DNA of 64,000 nucleotides from Actinomycetes bacterium (GTDB lineage Bacteria > Actinomycetota > Acidimicrobiia > Acidimicrobiales > Aldehydirespiratoraceae). Within the stretch, counting starts at the first letter, position 1. The number at the start of each line of letters is the position of its first letter. Shown here one piece after another: positions 9,133 through 17,076 of this stretch. Where the stretch lies: NCBI GenBank assembly GCA_024276495.1, contig JAJRXC010000077.1, positions 45,596 through 109,595 on the forward strand, given 5' to 3'. The translations under genes and the position numbers were made by a program. Under the pieces are notes generated by a model that was given only the letters and a program-made list of their open reading frames with translations, was not told the DNA's origin and ran no database searches.

Positions 9133-10130
9133 CCGTTCGAATCGTCGTGTTGGGCACCGGCCGGATCGGGAGCATGCACGCGGCCCTCGTGGCTCGTCAG
9201 GTCCCCGGCGCCGAGTTGGCCGGTGTCTTCGACGTCACCGACAGCGCCGCGGCGATCGGGGCCGAGCTCGACTGCCCGGTGGCCGCCACGCTCGACGACG
9301 CCCTCGCGATCGACGCCGATGCCGTCGCGATCTGCACGTCGACCGACACGCACGTCGACATGATGGTGGCCGCCGCCGGAGCCGGTCGGGCCATCTTCTG
9401 CGAGAAGCCGGTGTCGCTCGACCTGGGCGAGGTCGATCGTGGCCTCGCGGCCGTCGAGGCGGCGACGGTGCCCCTGCAGATCGGTTTCAACCGTCGTTTC
9501 GACCCGAGCCACAGAGGAGTCGCCGATGCCGTCGCTACCGGCCGGCTGGGCGAGGTCCACCTGTGCAACATCACCAGCCGGGATCCCGGCCCGCCACCGA
9601 TCGAGTACATAGCGGCCTCCGGGGGGATCTTCTGCGACATGACGATCCACGACTTCGACATGGCCCGTTTCGTGACCGGCAGCGACGTCATCGAGGTCTA
9701 CGCCACCGGTGCCGTTCGCATCGACCCCGAGATCGGCGAGGCCGGAGACCTCGACACGGCCGTCGTGGTCCTCACCCACGAGAACGGTGCGATCACGACC
9801 ATCGACAACAGCCGCCGGGCCGTGTACGGCTACGACCAGCGGGTGGAGGCGTTCGGATCCCACGGCATGGCGGGCTCCGACAACTTCCACGAGGCGAACA
9901 GCCGGGTGGCGACGAGCGCAGGGTTCGAGTCGCCCCCGCTGCAACACTTCTTTCTCGAGCGCTACACCCGCAGCTATCTCGATCAGTGGGACGCCTTCGT
10001 CGAGATGGTGCGCGACGGCACACCGAGCCCGGTGAGCGGCGCCGACGGCCGGGCGCCGCTCGTCATCGGCCTCGCCGCGTGGAAGAGCGTGCAGGAGCGG
10101 CGACCCGTTCGCTGCGACGAGATCACGTGA
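9129..10130 (+). CDS. Inositol 2-dehydrogenase-like oxidoreductase
   Basis: A 333-residue Gfo/Idh protein of the length and pattern of myo-inositol 2-dehydrogenase (IolG). It has GTGRIGSMHA at the N-terminus, FCEKPVSLD near residue 95, GFNRRFDPSH, and the catalytic-region motif MTIHDFDMAR. IolG oxidises myo-inositol to scyllo-inosose using NAD+, the first step of the pathway. It is the best IolG candidate of the three paralogs. The upstream gene overlaps it by 4 bp, and its stop overlaps the GTG of the next gene. Confidence 0.82.
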   Translation: MTVRIVVLGTGRIGSMHAALVARQVPGAELAGVFDVTDSAAAIGAELDCPVAATLDDALAIDADAVAICTSTDTHVDMMVAAAGAGRAIFCEKPVSLDLGEVDRGLAAVEAATVPLQIGFNRRFDPSHRGVADAVATGRLGEVHLCNITSRDPGPPPIEYIAASGGIFCDMTIHDFDMARFVTGSDVIEVYATGAVRIDPEIGEAGDLDTAVVVLTHENGAITTIDNSRRAVYGYDQRVEAFGSHGMAGSDNFHEANSRVATSAGFESPPLQHFFLERYTRSYLDQWDAFVEMVRDGTPSPVSGADGRAPLVIGLAAWKSVQERRPVRCDEIT

Positions 10131-11062
10131 AGGCGCTCATCACCGGCGGAACCGGATTCGTCGGCTCGAACATCGTGGAGGTGTTCGCCCACGGCCACGG
10201 AGCCGACGTCCTCGTCCCCACCCACTCGTTCACCCCGGTCGACGCGGACTACCGACACGAGCCCTGCGACCTCACCGATGCCGGTGCGGTCGCGGCGATG
10301 GTGCAGCGCTTCCGGCCCGACGTCATCGTGCACACCGCGATCCTGAACGACTTCGCCCGGATCTACCGGGAGCGGGAGGTCTCCTGGAACAGCTATGTGG
10401 GGGCGACCCGCTGCCTCGTCGAGGCGGCGAACTCGGTCGACGCCAAGATGATCTTCGTCTCGACCGACTGGGTGTTCGACGGCACCCAGTCGGGGGCGGT
10501 CGAGACGACACCGCCCAACCCGGTCAACCTCTACGGCGTGATGAAGATGGCCGGCGAGCTCGTGGTGTCCGAAGGCGCCGCCGACGGTGCCGTCGCCCGG
10601 ATCTCCGGGGTGAACGGCATCCATCGGGCCCGCCCGTCCGTTCCCCGGGCCCAGGATCGCGGGTTCGGATACTTCGTCGCGTCGATCGTCGATTCGCTGC
10701 GGGCCGGGACCCCGTTTCGGGTCTGGGAGTCCGACGACATCAACATGATCGCCACCCCCAGCCTGGCCACCGAGAGCGCCGAGATGATGTGGCGGATCGC
10801 CGACCTCGACCGCACCGGGACCTTTCATTGCTGCGGGCGCGACTCGGTGTCTCGCCGCGGGCTCGCGTTGGCGACCTGCGACGCCTTCGGCCTCGACCCC
10901 GACCAGCTGGCGTTCGGCCCGCCCGATCCCGACGACGCGCCCGGCGTGCCGATCCCCTACGACACGAGCCTCGACGCGACGGCCACCGCGGCGGCGCTCG
11001 ACTACGAGCTTCCCTCGCTGTCGGCGCTGCTCGCGAAGTTCCGGCTCGAGTACGAGCGGTAG
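10127..11062 (+). CDS. RmlD-like NAD(P)-dependent sugar reductase/epimerase (SDR)
   Basis: A 311-residue extended SDR starting at a GTG inside the stop of the upstream gene. The cofactor motif TGGTGFVGS is at the N-terminus, and an STDWVFDG segment plus YGVMKMAGE resemble RmlD-type dTDP-4-dehydrorhamnose reductases. No other nucleotide-sugar gene is close by. Its coupling to inositol genes suggests action on a polyol or sugar acid rather than on dTDP-sugars. It is the last gene of the operon and ends 4 bp before a convergent ROK gene. Confidence 0.75.
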   Translation: MKALITGGTGFVGSNIVEVFAHGHGADVLVPTHSFTPVDADYRHEPCDLTDAGAVAAMVQRFRPDVIVHTAILNDFARIYREREVSWNSYVGATRCLVEAANSVDAKMIFVSTDWVFDGTQSGAVETTPPNPVNLYGVMKMAGELVVSEGAADGAVARISGVNGIHRARPSVPRAQDRGFGYFVASIVDSLRAGTPFRVWESDDINMIATPSLATESAEMMWRIADLDRTGTFHCCGRDSVSRRGLALATCDAFGLDPDQLAFGPPDPDDAPGVPIPYDTSLDATATAAALDYELPSLSALLAKFRLEYER

Positions 11063-11066
11063 CGCC

Positions 11067-12014
11067 TCACCCGCCCAGCGGCAGGTCGAGGCTCATCAAC
11101 GCGGCGCCGATGGTGCTCGCGTCGGCGCCGAGCTCGGCCAGCACCACGTCGACCACGGGTCGCCGGGCCTGGCCGGGGAGAAGGACACGAAGCCATCGAT
11201 CGACGCCATCGCGAAGCGGGGCACCGATGGTGGTGAGGCCGCCGCCGAGCACGACCCGCTCCGAGTCGAGGACCAGGATCAGGTTGGCGATTCCCCTCGC
11301 GACCTCGCGGCAGAACTCGTCGAAGATCGCCGTTGCCGCCTCGTCGCCCCGGCTCTCGGCCTCGGCCAGATGAAAGCCGGTGATGTCGTCGACCGACCCG
11401 GCCAGGGTCACGCCGAGCGGGAACCGGCCGGCAGCAGCGGCCTCTCGTCCCATCCGCCCGAGGGCGGTGCCGGAGGCGAAGTACTCCCACGGGCCCGCCT
11501 GACCGGTGTGATGGGTCGGGCCGTCGACGTCGATCACCATGTGGCCGCTCTCGCCCGCGAACCCGTTGGCTCCGAGAATGAGCGCACCGTTGGCGATGAA
11601 GCCCGTGCCGATCCCCGTGCCGAGGGCGACGAAGGCGAGATCGTCGACCCCGCGACCGGCGCCGAGCTTCGCCTCGGCCCAGGCGCCGGCGGTCGCGTCG
11701 TTGATGACCGTCACCGGGCAGCCGGTGGCCTGCTCGAGCTCGGGCCCGATCGGGTACTCGACCAGTTCCGGGAGGTTGGGGGAGTAGCGGACGACCCCGG
11801 ATTGATGGGCCAGCCCGGCGATGCCGAGGCCGATGGAGTCGATGACCGAGCTGTTGCGGTCGCGAAGCTCGCCGACCATCTCGACCAGCTTCGCCAGCAA
11901 CACCGGCCCGGCGCCGGCGCTCGATCGTGAGGTGCGGTCGAGAACCGCGCCACTGTTGGCATCCAAGAGAATGCCGCGGGCGTTTGTCCCGCCGACGTCG
12001 AACCCGATGATCAT
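11067..12014 (-). CDS. ROK-family sugar kinase
   Basis: A 315-residue ROK protein without a DNA-binding N-terminus, so a kinase rather than a repressor. It has the phosphate-binding DVGGTNARG motif at 5-13, the catalytic Asp in INDATAGAWAE and the LGTGIGTGFI loop. The usual CxCGxxGCxE zinc motif is replaced by a segment reading HHTGQAGPWE, so the three Cys ligands are lost while the upstream GH is kept. It resembles glucokinase, but the sugar is uncertain. It faces the inositol operon tail to tail and may phosphorylate a sugar taken up by the same transporter. Confidence 0.8.
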   Translation of the reverse strand: MIIGFDVGGTNARGILLDANSGAVLDRTSRSSAGAGPVLLAKLVEMVGELRDRNSSVIDSIGLGIAGLAHQSGVVRYSPNLPELVEYPIGPELEQATGCPVTVINDATAGAWAEAKLGAGRGVDDLAFVALGTGIGTGFIANGALILGANGFAGESGHMVIDVDGPTHHTGQAGPWEYFASGTALGRMGREAAAAGRFPLGVTLAGSVDDITGFHLAEAESRGDEAATAIFDEFCREVARGIANLILVLDSERVVLGGGLTTIGAPLRDGVDRWLRVLLPGQARRPVVDVVLAELGADASTIGAALMSLDLPLGG

Positions 12015-12084
12015 GAGGCCGCCAGCGTAGGCGAGTTTCTCCGGTTCCTGCCCCTCTACCCCTTGCCTGGTTCACCGCGCCACA

Positions 12085-12582
12085 ATGGTCCCCATGCCAA
12101 TGCGCCAGGACTGCAAGTACTTCGAGTCCCGTAGCTATCCGAACGGTGACACCGTGCGGAAATGCGATCTCGATCTCGCTCCCGAGGCACCGTGGCGGTG
12201 CCCGGAGAACTGTCCGAAGTTCACCCGTCGACTGGCCGACGTCAACTGGAGCCACGGCACGCTCGTCACGCCGGCGACCCCCGACGAACCGGCGAGTCTC
12301 GGCGAGGACGACAGCATCGCGGCCTTGCTCGACGCGGCCGAGGACATCATCAACGAAGCGGTTCCGTCGGCGTTGGCGGATCTCGATGCCGAGCGGCAAA
12401 AGCGTCAGGGTGGTCGATTGCGCCGGACCCTGCGTCGGGCATCGGGAGGGTCGCTCGACAAGTCGTCTCGGAGGTCGGCGAAGAGCTCCGGGAAGAAGTC
12501 GGTCCGGAAGAACAAGCCGCCCAAGGCGCCCGGTGAGGGCATGGGGGAGAAGTTCCGACGGCGCTATCGCGACGGTCGCTGA
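12085..12582 (+). CDS. Conserved-looking Cys-motif protein of unknown function
   Basis: A 165-residue protein I do not recognise. The first 45 residues contain four Cys in a compact pattern (QDCKYF, RKCDLD, WRCPENCPKF) that could bind Zn or an Fe-S cluster. A central acidic helix follows, then a Lys/Arg-rich tail with a low-complexity SSRRSAKSSGKK stretch, likely disordered or nucleic-acid binding. ATGs at 12085, 12094 and 12100 are all possible, and no clear ribosome binding site precedes them. It lies alone between a divergent ROK gene and the sufD operon. A link with Fe-S assembly is possible but unproven. Confidence 0.7.
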   Translation: MVPMPMRQDCKYFESRSYPNGDTVRKCDLDLAPEAPWRCPENCPKFTRRLADVNWSHGTLVTPATPDEPASLGEDDSIAALLDAAEDIINEAVPSALADLDAERQKRQGGRLRRTLRRASGGSLDKSSRRSAKSSGKKSVRKNKPPKAPGEGMGEKFRRRYRDGR

Positions 12583-12609
12583 CCATCAGCGCCACGCGTC
12601 TCGATGGCG

Positions 12610-12643
12610 TTGGTCGATTAACACTACGTCGGTAGGATAAACC
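12610..12643 (+). promoter_or_regulatory. sufD operon promoter with dyad operator
   Basis: A -35-like TTGGTC (12610-12615) and a -10-like TAGGAT (12633-12638) are separated by 17 bp. Overlapping the -10 is the dyad CTACGTCGGTAGG. The 20 bases at 12624-12643 match the element upstream of the second SUF operon at 18 of 20 positions. A repressor sensing Fe-S status is the natural candidate to bind here, but none is encoded in the window. Confidence 0.65.
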
Positions 12644-12692
12644 CCCGTCCGCCGGTCGATTCTCGACCCGCCCGATCCCTCGGATCCCTGCT

Positions 12693-13952
12693 GTGACCGA
12701 CTTCTCACCCGACGCCGCCCGTGCGCTTCCCGGCCCGTCCTGGCTCGTTGATCGACGGGTCGCCGCCGCGACGGCATGGGCCGCCACGCCGATACCCGAC
12801 GCCGCCGCGGAGGAATGGCGCTACAGCCCGATCGGGGAGCTCGACCTCGACCGGTACGCCCCTCCCACCGGGCTCGGCGACGCGCCGATGCCGCGGCTCG
12901 ACATCGAGCCGGCGGCGATGGTTCGCACGGTCAACGGAAGGTTGGTGGCAGTCGACGTCGACGACGAGTTGATCGCGGCCGGCGTGCACGTCGGCCGGCT
13001 CGTCGACCATCCCGACGGGGCCGATCTGTTCGGGGCGGTCGCCTCGGAGGCGGGCGACTACTTCACCGCGCTCAGCGACGGGTTCGCCCCCGATCCGATA
13101 CTCGTGAGCGTGCCCCGAGGCGTCGAGGTCGATCGTCCGATCGTCGTCACCCACCACGCGGCCGGCGACGGTGCCGCCGCCTTCCCCCGACTGGTCGTCC
13201 GAGTCGAGGAGAACGCCGGCGTCGAGGTGCTCGACCACCACACCTCCGACGAGGATGCCGAGATCCTCGTGTGTCCCGTCGTCGAGCTCGAGCTCGCACC
13301 GGCGGGCCGGCTGGGCTACCTCAATGTCCAGGAGCTCGGCGACCAGACCTGGCAGATCGGGTCGCAATTGGCCCGCGTCGGTCGCGACGCGACCCTGACC
13401 GCCGCCACCGCCGCGTTCGGTGGGTCCTACGCCCGGACCCGCGCCGACACCCGCCTGGTCGGGCAGGGGGCCCACGGTGATCTCCTCGCCCTCTACTTCG
13501 GCGACCGTCGACAGAACCTCGACTTTCGGACCTACCAGGATCACGTGGCGCCCGACACGACCAGCAACCTCCTGTACAAGGGGGTGGTGAGCGGCCACTC
13601 GCGCAGCATCTACACCGGGTTGATCCGGGTCCGTCCCGGGGCGCGGGGCACCAACGCCTTCCAGACGAATCGCAACCTCAAGCTCGGCGATGCCGCCTGG
13701 GCCGAGTCGGTGCCCAACCTCGAGATCGAGAACAATGATGTGCGTTGCAGCCACGCGTCGACGGTCGGCCCCGTCGACGAGGACCAGCGCTTCTATCTCG
13801 AGAGTCGCGGGGTGCCGTCCGCGGACGCCGAGCGTCTCATCGTCGCCGGATTCCTCGCCGAGGTGATCGAGTCGATGCCGGTGGCCGCGGCCGGTCACAA
13901 GATCCGCTCCGCGATCGCGACGAAGCTCGCCCGCCAGGCGGTGGCGGTCTGA
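12693..13952 (+). CDS. sufD: Fe-S cluster assembly protein SufD
   Basis: A 419-residue SufB/SufD-family scaffold protein. The short length and an N-terminus with the W..RR.AA...W and EWRYSPI pattern favour SufD over SufB. The conserved core includes HSRSIYTGLIRVRPGA and the late CSHASTVG...RFYLESRGV segment. SufD works with SufB and SufC in the cytoplasmic scaffold that builds Fe-S clusters, but no sufB is in this window. It starts with GTG and shares a 1-bp stop/start overlap with the Rieske gene. The promoter carries a dyad repeated upstream of the sufC-sufS-sufU operon. Confidence 0.9.
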   Translation: MTDFSPDAARALPGPSWLVDRRVAAATAWAATPIPDAAAEEWRYSPIGELDLDRYAPPTGLGDAPMPRLDIEPAAMVRTVNGRLVAVDVDDELIAAGVHVGRLVDHPDGADLFGAVASEAGDYFTALSDGFAPDPILVSVPRGVEVDRPIVVTHHAAGDGAAAFPRLVVRVEENAGVEVLDHHTSDEDAEILVCPVVELELAPAGRLGYLNVQELGDQTWQIGSQLARVGRDATLTAATAAFGGSYARTRADTRLVGQGAHGDLLALYFGDRRQNLDFRTYQDHVAPDTTSNLLYKGVVSGHSRSIYTGLIRVRPGARGTNAFQTNRNLKLGDAAWAESVPNLEIENNDVRCSHASTVGPVDEDQRFYLESRGVPSADAERLIVAGFLAEVIESMPVAAAGHKIRSAIATKLARQAVAV

Positions 13953-14296
13953 TGTCCGCCCACACACTGTTTCCGTTGGAGGAGATCGAGCCGGGAACGG
14001 CCCGCAAGGTCACCGTCGAGGGCCACGACATCGCCCTGGTGCGGATCGACGACGACGTCTACGCGATCGGCGACACGTGCTCGCATGCCGAGGTCTCCTT
14101 GTCCGAGGGGTTCGTGGAGGCCGACGACTGCATGATCGAATGCGGTCGCCACGGTGCGCTCTTCGATCTCCGAACCGGCGAACCCGCGAGCCTTCCAGCC
14201 GTACGGCCCGTCCCGGTCTACGACGTCGCGGTCGTCGACGGCGTGGTGCGGCTCACCATCGGCGACCCGGAATCCGACGAGACGGAGGCGACATGA
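13952..14296 (+). CDS. Rieske [2Fe-2S] ferredoxin-like protein
   Basis: A 114-residue soluble Rieske domain with both cluster-binding motifs intact: Cys43-x-His45 and Cys64-x2-His67. There is no membrane anchor, so it resembles the small NirD/BphA3-type ferredoxins seen in actinobacterial suf operons. It probably donates electrons to SUF assembly or to partner oxygenases; this role is inferred from its place between sufD and sufC. The start ATG overlaps the sufD stop, and its own stop overlaps sufC by 4 bp, so expression is tightly coupled. Confidence 0.9.
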   Translation: MSAHTLFPLEEIEPGTARKVTVEGHDIALVRIDDDVYAIGDTCSHAEVSLSEGFVEADDCMIECGRHGALFDLRTGEPASLPAVRPVPVYDVAVVDGVVRLTIGDPESDETEAT

Positions 14297-15075
14297 GCGA
14301 ACTCGTCATCGAGGGTCTGAGAGCAGCGGTCGAGGGTCAGGAGATCCTCACCGGCGTTGACCTCGTCGTGCGGTCGGGTGAGGTCCATGCCGTGATGGGG
14401 CCCAATGGATCGGGAAAATCGACCCTGTCCCACGTGCTGGCCGGCCGTCCCGGCTACGAGGTCCTGGGCGGCTCGGTCCGCCTCGACGGTCTCGAGCTGT
14501 TGACCCTGCCGGCCTGGCAACGGGCCGAGGCCGGGTTGTTCCTCGCGATGCAGTATCCGACCGAGGTGCCCGGGGTGGCCCTGCGCGACCTTCTTCGGGC
14601 GTCGGTCCGTGCCAGCGACGAAGCCGACGAGATCGAGTCGCGGATGCGGATAGAGGCGGGCCGGATCGGGTTCGACGAGCGGTTCCTCGAGCGGCCGCTC
14701 AACGTCGATCTCTCGGGCGGGGAGAAGAAGCGAAACGAGACGCTGCAGATGGGGGTCCTGCGCCCCAAGTTCGCCATTCTCGACGAGCTCGACTCCGGGC
14801 TCGATGTCGACGCCTTGCGGATGGTCAGCCGCCGGGTGGAGGAAGCGACCGTGGAAGACGACCTCGGCGTGCTCGCGATCACCCACTACAGCCAGCTGTT
14901 CGAACAGCTCCGGCCCGATGTCGTGCATGTGTTCGCCGCCGGCAGGATCCAGGAGAGCGGCGGTGCCGAGCTGGCCACCGAACTCGAATCGACGGGCTAC
15001 GAACGCTGGGTCGAATCGGCGACACCGGCGGCGGCTACGCGGCCCGACGATCCGTTCGCCGACCCGCTGGCCTGA
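14293..15075 (+). CDS. sufC: Fe-S assembly ATPase SufC (first copy)
   Basis: A 260-residue ABC-type ATPase of the SufC family. Walker A GPNGSGKST, signature LSGGEKKRNE, Walker B FAILDELDSGLD and the ITHY switch are all present. SufC powers the SufBCD scaffold. A second, different sufC lies at 21258-22019 on the other strand. This copy reads ELDSG where the other has ETDSG and has a longer Pro/Asp-rich C-terminus. A GGAGG site precedes the ATG, and the stop overlaps the next gene (TGATG). Confidence 0.92.
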   Translation: MSELVIEGLRAAVEGQEILTGVDLVVRSGEVHAVMGPNGSGKSTLSHVLAGRPGYEVLGGSVRLDGLELLTLPAWQRAEAGLFLAMQYPTEVPGVALRDLLRASVRASDEADEIESRMRIEAGRIGFDERFLERPLNVDLSGGEKKRNETLQMGVLRPKFAILDELDSGLDVDALRMVSRRVEEATVEDDLGVLAITHYSQLFEQLRPDVVHVFAAGRIQESGGAELATELESTGYERWVESATPAAATRPDDPFADPLA

Positions 15076-15362
15076 TGGCCGCCGGCCTGCTCTCCGATGC
15101 CGAGATCGACGCGTTTCTCGACGTCCATCCCGGCTGGGCGCGCGACGATGGTGGGCTGCGCCGCACCTTCGAGTTCGAGGACTTCAACCAGGCGTTCGGC
15201 TTCATGTGTCGGGTCGCGTTGATCTCCGAGCGGCTCTTCCACCATCCCGAGTGGAGCAACGTCTTCAACCGGGTCGACATCCGGATCACCGATCACGATG
15301 CCGGCGGGATCTCGACGAACGATCGCGACTGGATCGAGAGGGTCGACCTCCTGGTCAGATGA
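15075..15362 (+). CDS. Pterin-4a-carbinolamine dehydratase-like protein
   Basis: A 95-residue protein with the family's active-site pattern: HHPEWSNVFNRVDIRI, then a Thr-Asp-His and Gly-Gly-Ile turn. The enzyme dehydrates 4a-hydroxytetrahydropterin, and in bacteria without aromatic hydroxylases it is often linked to molybdopterin or other cofactor work. Its start overlaps the sufC stop (TGATG), so it is the last member of the sufD operon, an unusual partner. Length is normal for the family. Its job inside a SUF operon is unknown. Confidence 0.88.
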   Translation: MAAGLLSDAEIDAFLDVHPGWARDDGGLRRTFEFEDFNQAFGFMCRVALISERLFHHPEWSNVFNRVDIRITDHDAGGISTNDRDWIERVDLLVR

Positions 15363-15375
15363 CGGCCCCGAGCGG

Positions 15376-16380
15376 TCAGCCGCCGGAGTCCCCGCGCAGG
15401 ACCGGATCGACCGGTCCGCCGGTCCAGTCGTAGATCACGACCGCGCCGGCCGTCGAGATCGAGGACTGGGCGATCTGGAACAAGACACCGCCGAAGACGG
15501 CGGCCCATCCACTCGCGGCGCCCAGCGGCGCGCTCACGATGTTGATGCCCATCGAGATCGCGAAGACGACCAACGTCAGGGCGAGGATCCGTCCTGCGAC
15601 GGGCGCCCACCGGTCTCTGACGAGATCGATCGCGCCCCGAAGCGGTGGCGTCTCCCTCGGACCCACGATGAGCATCGCGAAGGCGATGTAGCCGAACGGG
15701 TAGAACGCGATGATCGCCGCGATCAACGCCGGAGCGATGATGAGCAGGCTGAACGCCGACACCCACACCGCCAGCACGACGACCAGGCCGAGCCCGGCGA
15801 GCAGGAGCAACATGCCGAGCGTCCACAGCAAGTAGATCCCGACGATCCGGGGGAGTCGACGCATGGTCTGGCGGTAGGTCTCGGCAACCGGAATCGGTAC
15901 GCCGGCATTGACCGATGCGAGATGCACGAACATCAGGACGGGGGTCAGGATCGTGCCCGCCAGCACGGCGACGCCGCCGACTCCCCAGCCGATGATGCTG
16001 CCCGTCCCCGCCTCGAACTCGATGGAGTTGACGAAGCGGTTGTCGGCCCGGTTCCCGTCGGGGTCGAAGCCCGGTTCGGTGATCCGACCGAGGATCTCGC
16101 CGATCCCCGGGGAGAGCGCCGCGTCGAACGCGAGGTACAAGATGACGATTCCGGCCACGAGGAGCAGCGCCACCGGCACCACGAGGACGACGAGCTCGCG
16201 CCAACATCGGCCGAGGAGCGAGAACGTGTCGGGCACGACCTGCCAGGCCGAGCCGGAACGACCCCCCGCGGGCGGCGGCTCCTTCGGCGCGCGGTGCTCG
16301 GTCCACTGGTCGCCGTCCCAGTATCGGTGCTGGCCGGCGTGCTCGGGATCGTCGTACCATCCCGCCGGAACGTCAGTCAT
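15376..16380 (-). CDS. DUF2510-containing integral membrane protein
   Basis: A 334-residue protein. The first 30 residues form a DUF2510 motif (PAGWYDDPEHAGQHRYWDGDQWTEH), common at the N-terminus of actinobacterial membrane proteins. About six hydrophobic segments follow, rich in Val, Leu and Ala, arranged like the membrane part of glycerophosphodiester-phosphodiesterase or YIP1-like proteins. No catalytic motif is visible. It is convergent with the PCD gene and divergent from the Cys-rich gene, 33 bp away. Function unknown. Confidence 0.78.
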   Translation of the reverse strand: MTDVPAGWYDDPEHAGQHRYWDGDQWTEHRAPKEPPPAGGRSGSAWQVVPDTFSLLGRCWRELVVLVVPVALLLVAGIVILYLAFDAALSPGIGEILGRITEPGFDPDGNRADNRFVNSIEFEAGTGSIIGWGVGGVAVLAGTILTPVLMFVHLASVNAGVPIPVAETYRQTMRRLPRIVGIYLLWTLGMLLLLAGLGLVVVLAVWVSAFSLLIIAPALIAAIIAFYPFGYIAFAMLIVGPRETPPLRGAIDLVRDRWAPVAGRILALTLVVFAISMGINIVSAPLGAASGWAAVFGGVLFQIAQSSISTAGAVVIYDWTGGPVDPVLRGDSGG

Positions 16381-16413
16381 GGGCGAGACCGTATCGCCAC
16401 GTACGCTCGGTCG

Positions 16414-17067
16414 ATGGTGATGGAGCGATTCGAGGAGTTCGTCGACCCGGTCGACGGCACCCGCTGGACCGTCGATGTGGGTTTCCTGGGCTCTCGGTGG
16501 CGGTGCATCTGGGGTGAAGGCTGTCAGGGAATCCTCGACGAACCGGCGGAGGCGCTCGGTCACGGTTGCTGCTCGGTCGGGACCGAGCTTCTCGACGAGG
16601 AAGAGGCGATGACCCTCTCGGCTCTGGCCGCGACCCTCGACCCCGACCTGTTCCAGTTCCGCGCCTGGGCCGACGAACACGGCATCTTCGAAGACGAGCG
16701 GCGCCGACGGACGATCACCGTCGACGGCGCCTGCGTCTTCCTCAATCGTCCGGGATTCCGGGGTGGGGCGGGATGCGCGCTGCATCGCCAGGCCCTTCGC
16801 GATGGAGAGCGGCCGATCGACACGAAGCCATCGGTGTGCTGGCAACTCCCACTCGTGGTCGAACACGAGGCCGACGGCCGGGCCCGGCTCCGCCGGTGGG
16901 GTCGCGGCGACCGAGGCCCGGAGGGGGCCACGATGGCCTGGTGCTGCACCGAGGGAGACAACGCCCAGGTCGGGAGCAAGCCGACGGCGGAGGAGTTGGC
17001 CGACGAGCTCCGGGCTCTGGTCGGACCGGAGGTCGCGGTGGCGATTCGGCGATGGGTGGCCGACTGA
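16414..17067 (+). CDS. Cys-rich protein, possible YkgJ/DUF3109-like metal-binding protein
   Basis: A 217-residue protein with spaced Cys groups: WRCIWGEGCQGIL near the start, GHGCC around residue 48, GGAGCALHRQA in the middle, PSVCWQLPL, and a late MAWCCTE. The CALH...KPxxCxxxPL arrangement resembles zinc/iron-chelating YkgJ or DUF3109 proteins. A second start (ATG 16420) is equally possible. It ends 10 bp from the convergent acyltransferase gene. It lies between the two SUF operons, so a metal or Fe-S role is tempting but unproven. Confidence 0.65.
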   Translation: MVMERFEEFVDPVDGTRWTVDVGFLGSRWRCIWGEGCQGILDEPAEALGHGCCSVGTELLDEEEAMTLSALAATLDPDLFQFRAWADEHGIFEDERRRRTITVDGACVFLNRPGFRGGAGCALHRQALRDGERPIDTKPSVCWQLPLVVEHEADGRARLRRWGRGDRGPEGATMAWCCTEGDNAQVGSKPTAEELADELRALVGPEVAVAIRRWVAD

Positions 17068-17076
17068 TCGCCGAGG

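Noticed and set aside
12693..13952. Reading the first SUF scaffold gene as SufB
   Set aside because: The length of 419 residues and the N-terminal pattern fit SufD; SufB proteins are usually longer with a different N-terminus.
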